Shown here piece by piece: positions 60,494 to 64,000 of a stretch of 64,000 nucleotides of DNA (positions are counted from its first letter, which is position 1; every line of letters starts with the position of its first letter). The position numbers and the translations under genes were made by a program. The notes beneath the pieces are model-generated. The model was not told the DNA's origin. It was given only the letters and a program-made list of their open reading frames with translations, and made no database searches. Where the stretch lies: assembly GCF_000196235.1 (NCBI RefSeq), contig NC_008541.1:2790001-2854000 (forward strand). Reading direction: 5' to 3'. The stretch comes from Arthrobacter sp. FB24 (GTDB lineage Bacteria; Actinomycetota; Actinomycetes; Actinomycetales; Micrococcaceae).

Positions 60494-61417
60494 TCAGCCG
60501 TCACTCAGGCCTGCCGCATCAATGGACGCCGCTTCGGCCTCGAGCATGGACAAAACCTGCGCAATGGTGGTCCGGGCCGCCACGTCCGGACGAGCGAGCG
60601 CCACGATGCTGCGCCGGGCAGTGACGCCAAGCAGTGGACGGAGGACGAAGCCGCGTTCCTGGTTGCCCAAGGCCGTGTACCGCGGCAGCAGGCTCAGCCC
60701 GTGGCCGGCGCTGACAAGGGCCTCCAGGACACGAAGGTCCGGAAAGAGCTGCGCGCGGACCGCAGGGGAACCTGCCTGGACCTCGATCTGCCGCAGCACG
60801 GTATCAAATGGAAAGCCTTCCGGGACGCCCATCCACGGAAACCCCACCACATCGCTGGCCGTGAGCGAAGGCTTTGCCGCGAGGACGTGCCCCGCGGGCA
60901 CGGCTACATCCAGCGGTTCGTTCAGGAGCGGAACCACCACCAGCCCCTGCCGGGCAAATACATCGGGACCATCCACGCTGTGGGCCAGCACGATGTCGTA
61001 ATCGGCGGCCAGGGCAGCAAATCCCGCGACGCCGGGGTCCTCGAAACAGGCCTCGAACCGCAACCCCTCCACCGCCTTGACGCGGTGCAGGAGGCCGGGG
61101 AGGAACATTTCCGCTGCGCTCGGGAAGAAGGCCGCTTTGACATGCGTTTGCCAGCCCCGCCGGTACGTGTCAATGGTGGCTTCGGCGCGCGCCATGGCTG
61201 TGGAAACGTCCGCCGCGGCGGCAGCCATGGCCCGGCCTGCCTCCGTCAGGCGCACTCCTCTGCCGGACTTTTCCACGAGGACAACGCCCAGTTCATCCTG
61301 GAGGGTCTTGAGCTGCTGCGAGACAGCCGACGGCGTCACCTCCATTGCTTCGGCCGTGGCGCCCACTGTGCCCCGATCCGAGAGTTCGCGGAGAATCCGG
61401 AGGCGTTTCAAATCCAT
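60494..61417 (-). CDS. LysR-family transcriptional regulator
   Basis: A 307-residue LysR regulator: the N-terminal helix-turn-helix (TVGATAEAMEVTPSAVSQQL, about 17-36, within the first 65 residues) is followed by a substrate-binding domain of two lobes (about 90-300). The effector is unknown. It is separated from ilvD by the ilvD promoter, so co-transcription is possible but not required. A divergent plus-strand gene starts 121 bp upstream, the usual arrangement for a LysR target. Confidence 0.9.
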   Translation of the reverse strand: MDLKRLRILRELSDRGTVGATAEAMEVTPSAVSQQLKTLQDELGVVLVEKSGRGVRLTEAGRAMAAAAADVSTAMARAEATIDTYRRGWQTHVKAAFFPSAAEMFLPGLLHRVKAVEGLRFEACFEDPGVAGFAALAADYDIVLAHSVDGPDVFARQGLVVVPLLNEPLDVAVPAGHVLAAKPSLTASDVVGFPWMGVPEGFPFDTVLRQIEVQAGSPAVRAQLFPDLRVLEALVSAGHGLSLLPRYTALGNQERGFVLRPLLGVTARRSIVALARPDVAARTTIAQVLSMLEAEAASIDAAGLSDG

Positions 61418-61537
61418 GAGGCGAGGCTACAGGACGGCGCCCTGCAGGGGGCCGTCGCACCCGGCGTGACCCGGTGCCATGCGCCGGGTCTGGTAGCGTG
61501 CGAGCCACTCTGCCTGCCCAACCACCAGGACTCCACT

Positions 61538-62089
61538 GTGAACAGCAAGCCCTCGCCCATCAACCCGGCACCGGACCCGGCATCCCCTCCTTCCGCGCCC
61601 GCCAGCGAAGAGCTCAAGGCGACGCTCCGGGCCGTGTTTGACCGCCAGATCCCCAACTACGGCGACTACAACCTCGTCTGCGGTTCGAGCAGCTTCGAAG
61701 CCCCGGGGGCGGCAGCCCGGGGTTGGGCTCCCCCGCGGAGGCGGAATTTCGTCATCGGCTACCGCCGGCACCCGGCCGAGGTCATAGTGGCTCCTTTCGA
61801 TGAAAGGTCCCTGACGGCTACGGGCGTTCCGGTCGCAATCAATATGACCAATCTCGCCCGCGTCCGCCGGCTGGCGGGATTCCGGTCGTCCCCGGGCGGT
61901 TATGAAGTGGCGGCAAGCACGGGAAAGGCATTCCGCTTCGGCGTGGAAAACTCCATGCCACTGGCGCCGCCGTCCGGAAGTCCGGGTGAGCGGGCCACTC
62001 GCGGGACCCGGAGCATCGAACAGGCCCGCGACGCCGCGGACTTCCATGAATTCATGGCCGACTTCGTGCAGCGCGGCCTGCCGCTCTGA
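61538..62089 (+). CDS. Hypothetical protein
   Basis: A 183-residue soluble protein of no family that I recognise. GTG 61538 has AGGA seven bases upstream; the open frame extends far upstream but only as antisense to the LysR gene. The N-terminal 25 residues are Pro/Ala-rich. A central region NFVIGYRRHPAEVIVAPFDE and GVPVAINMTNLARVRRLAGF, with EVAASTGKAFRFGVEN, suggests alternating strands, and the end DAADFHEFMADFVQRGLPL is helical. No catalytic motif is obvious. Divergent from the LysR regulator, so it may be its target. Confidence 0.7.
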   Translation: MNSKPSPINPAPDPASPPSAPASEELKATLRAVFDRQIPNYGDYNLVCGSSSFEAPGAAARGWAPPRRRNFVIGYRRHPAEVIVAPFDERSLTATGVPVAINMTNLARVRRLAGFRSSPGGYEVAASTGKAFRFGVENSMPLAPPSGSPGERATRGTRSIEQARDAADFHEFMADFVQRGLPL

Positions 62090-62164
62090 GCCTTTACAGC
62101 CCTAATCACACCGACGTAACGTCAAGCAACGGCAACCTTGCCTTGTGGACAGAAGGGCACTGCT

Positions 62165-63262
62165 ATGGACTGGATTATCTGGGTCATCGTCATCGTAGTA
62201 ATCGTCGGAGTCGTCTGGTGGCTCCTGAACCGAAATAGTTCAGGGAACACCACGGGCACACCGACAGCCTCCGACTCCGGCGCGTCCGCTCCACAGGCAC
62301 GGCAGTCCGCCGTCGACCGGCCGGCAGGAGCCGGTGCAGCAGGAGCCGGTGCATCGGCAGACGCCGCAGCCACGGCCGGAATGCCGGGCGCGGCAGGCTT
62401 CAGCCAGGCAGCCAAGACCGCGCCGTCGACGTCCGTTCCCGCGCAGCCCGGGACGGCCCCTTCCCCGACAGAGAGCGCCGCGCCCGGTGGCGGAGACGTG
62501 GATGACTGGGACGACGACGCCGGGTCGGCCAGCGGCGCGCCCGCTGCGGACACCGGGCGCACAACGACAGCCAACGAGACAGCCAAAGCTGAGGGCAGTT
62601 CGCCTGAGCCTGTAGCTGCGGCCCGCACAGAGGACAAGTCGGAGTGGGAGGCGCAGTGGTCCGAGGCGGCCAGCACGCCGCACGCGGACCAGGCGCACAC
62701 CAAAGAGGTTCCGGCCAGGGAATCAGCGGCCGGGGAGACTCAAGCCGCGGCGACCGGTCAGCAGGTTCCGGTCCACCACCCTGAGTACACGGAGCCCCAT
62801 GCACCCACGCTTCCCGGCGCCGAATCGGCCGCGGCGGAAGATGCCCAGGACACAAACGTCACGGATCCACGAGCCGACGCCGGGCTGCCGCCCGCCGGCG
62901 CACGCGGCCCGGCTGCCGTGAGCGGAACCGCCGCTGCGAGCAGCACGGGTGTCCTCTCCGAGGGAGATGCGGAGACAATGCAGGCGGCCGCCTCCTCGGC
63001 CGCCACGGAAGCAGCCGCAAGCCATGCGGCGGAGCCCGCGGGACATTTGGCTGCGGACAAGCCGTACGGCGAGGGATCGGCAGCCCCGGGGCCTGACGGC
63101 AGCGGACCCGACGGCTATACGGTCAAGGGCAATGCGCAATCGATGATCTATCACGATGAAACCAGCCCCGGGTACGAGGAAACCACTGCGGAAGTCTGGT
63201 TCGAGTCGGCCGCGCACGCGGAAGCGGCCGGGTTCCGGGCCCCGCGCCGGAGCCGGCACTAG
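62165..63262 (+). CDS. Membrane-anchored sunset-domain protein
   Basis: A 365-residue protein with an N-terminal helix (MDWIIWVIVIVVIVGVVWWL), a long Ala/Glu/Pro/Thr-rich linker with low complexity (about 30-310), and a C-terminal conserved domain: GYTVKGNAQSMIYHDETSPG, then YEETTAEVWFESAAHAEAAG and FRAPRRSRH (about 317-365). This last part is the actinobacterial sunset domain, seen at the end of many otherwise unrelated proteins and related to the Ada-type metal-binding fold. ATG 62165 chosen; an earlier in-frame codon lacks the membrane context. Function unknown. Confidence 0.82.
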   Translation: MDWIIWVIVIVVIVGVVWWLLNRNSSGNTTGTPTASDSGASAPQARQSAVDRPAGAGAAGAGASADAAATAGMPGAAGFSQAAKTAPSTSVPAQPGTAPSPTESAAPGGGDVDDWDDDAGSASGAPAADTGRTTTANETAKAEGSSPEPVAAARTEDKSEWEAQWSEAASTPHADQAHTKEVPARESAAGETQAAATGQQVPVHHPEYTEPHAPTLPGAESAAAEDAQDTNVTDPRADAGLPPAGARGPAAVSGTAAASSTGVLSEGDAETMQAAASSAATEAAASHAAEPAGHLAADKPYGEGSAAPGPDGSGPDGYTVKGNAQSMIYHDETSPGYEETTAEVWFESAAHAEAAGFRAPRRSRH

Positions 63263-63292
63263 GCCGTCCCGCCAGTGGGGGCCGGCATCCGG

Positions 63293-64000
63293 ATGAATCG
63301 GGAGGGAACGGGGCCTGCGTCCAGGCCTGCACTCCGCCCAATGCCTGCCGCCGCCCTCGTATGGACGCTGGTTTTGTCCGCCTGCACCGGAGGCGGGGAC
63401 GGCGGTCCCACGGGCACCACGGGTTCAACCACGGGCGGCGACGAGGCGTCCCGGGAACCCCGCGTACTCCGGACGGTGGAAGGACTGCAGCTGCCCTGGT
63501 CGGCCGTGTTCCTGCCGGATGGCACAGCCCTCATTTCTGAACGTGACAGCGGCGACGTCAAAGCGGTCAAAGACGGCGGGACTACGCTGCTAGGCAACAT
63601 CCCCGGCGTTGTTCCCGGAGGTGAAGGCGGCCTCCTGGGGCTGGCGGTGTCACCGAGCTACGTTTCGGACAAGTCGATCTTTGCCTATTTCACCGCCCGG
63701 GCGGACAACAGGATTGCCCGCCTCACGCTGACTGAGGCCGAGCCCGGGGGCGCGCTGAGGCTTGGGCCGCCGGAGATAATCTTCTCCGGCATCCCCAAGG
63801 CGTCAACCCACAACGGTGGCCGCATACGTTTTGGGCCGGACGGGAACCTCTATGTGGGAACCGGGGATTCGCAGCGGCGCGAACAGCCGCAGGACCCGAA
63901 CGCGCTGGGCGGCAAGATCCTCCGGATCACTGCTGACGGCAAGCCGGCGCCGGGTAACCCGTTTGGCGACAACCCGGTCTACAGCCTTGGGCACCGGAAC
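63293..64000 (+). CDS. PQQ-type sugar dehydrogenase lipoprotein (3' end outside window)
   Basis: The first 236 codons of a soluble aldose-sugar/sorbosone dehydrogenase-type beta propeller. The lipobox LSAC near residue 35 suggests membrane attachment. Family marks are LPWSAVFLPDGTALISERDS, GGEGGLLGLAVSPSY, STHNGGRIRFGPDGNLYVGT then GDSQ, and LGGKILRITADGKPAPGNPF. Such enzymes oxidise aldoses with PQQ at the cell surface. ATG 63293 keeps a basic signal n-region; ATG 63341 would lack it. The gene runs past the window edge, so it has no stop here. Confidence 0.88.
   Translation, partial: MNREGTGPASRPALRPMPAAALVWTLVLSACTGGGDGGPTGTTGSTTGGDEASREPRVLRTVEGLQLPWSAVFLPDGTALISERDSGDVKAVKDGGTTLLGNIPGVVPGGEGGLLGLAVSPSYVSDKSIFAYFTARADNRIARLTLTEAEPGGALRLGPPEIIFSGIPKASTHNGGRIRFGPDGNLYVGTGDSQRREQPQDPNALGGKILRITADGKPAPGNPFGDNPVYSLGHRN

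Noticed and set aside
58515..61001. Plus-strand 828-codon frame over ilvD and part of the LysR gene
   Set aside because: It covers two real minus-strand genes, an inverted repeat and an operator; its product has no protein-like organisation.
60491..61537. Upstream extension of the 61538 gene
   Set aside because: The extension is antisense to the LysR gene; the GTG at 61538 with AGGA upstream is the credible start.

Overview
The window looks like a chromosomal segment of a high-GC actinobacterium, most likely Arthrobacter or Pseudarthrobacter (Micrococcaceae). This rests on GC-rich codon use, frequent GTG and TTG starts, four-base stop/start overlaps, an IclR-type regulator divergent from leuCD, an ilvB leader peptide with Val/Leu codons, and protein sequences of Arthrobacter type. 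The genus is inferred from recalled family resemblance, not from a search. No prophage, insertion sequence, rRNA or CRISPR array was seen.

Layout. 1-242: end of an MFS transporter. 288-5234: ftsY and smc. 5600-13616: accessory block with a 1589-residue secreted protein (dimethylformamidase-like domain plus four DUF4082 repeats) and a three-gene envelope operon. 13749-16919: mutM, rnc, rpmF, yceD, coaD. 16963-19832: a plus-strand cassette (frameshifted SDR, aminotransferase, spermidine-synthase-like protein) lying between coaD and rsmD. 19834-24761: rsmD, recG, a DhaL/FakA-like protein, thiL. 24909-32089: DUF3515 lipoprotein, ddl, gpsA, plsC, murA, leuD, leuC. 32202-36913: IclR regulator, DUF1697 protein, two tandem membrane GTPases. 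37052-37326: tRNA-Glu(CTC) and tRNA-Gln(CTG). 37672-45491: heptad-repeat membrane protein, HAD hydrolase, gltX, a fumarylacetoacetate-hydrolase-family protein, a beta-lactamase-fold hydrolase, ilvE, leuB. 45568-47180: sortase and a (Val-Asp-Pro) repeat surface protein. 47582-52752: metG and an ABC exporter pair. 52962-60353: serA, ilvC, ilvN, ilvB, ilvD. 60494-64000: LysR regulator, an unrecognised protein, a sunset-domain protein and the start of a PQQ-type sugar dehydrogenase.

How the genes work together. The dominant theme is branched-chain amino acid synthesis: leuC, leuD, leuB, ilvE, ilvC, ilvN, ilvB and ilvD are all here in separate transcription units, with serA alongside. A TGAGA-containing element recurs at the iclR/leuC, leuB, ilvB and ilvD promoters. 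It suggests that the IclR protein (NdgR/LtbR type) coordinates them. The ilvB leader additionally carries a 23-codon peptide with Val-Val-Val-Leu followed by an intrinsic terminator, which is a classic attenuator. A second theme is the cell envelope: murA, ddl, plsC, gpsA, the sortase pair and the heptad-repeat protein. The last two groups share an AGTTA-N5-GAGTAAC upstream element.

The most notable items are the ilv attenuator, the shared operator set with an apparently leaderless iclR promoter, the probable ATT start of yceD, a sortase without a visible C-terminal arginine beside a VDP-repeat protein, and the frameshifted SDR.
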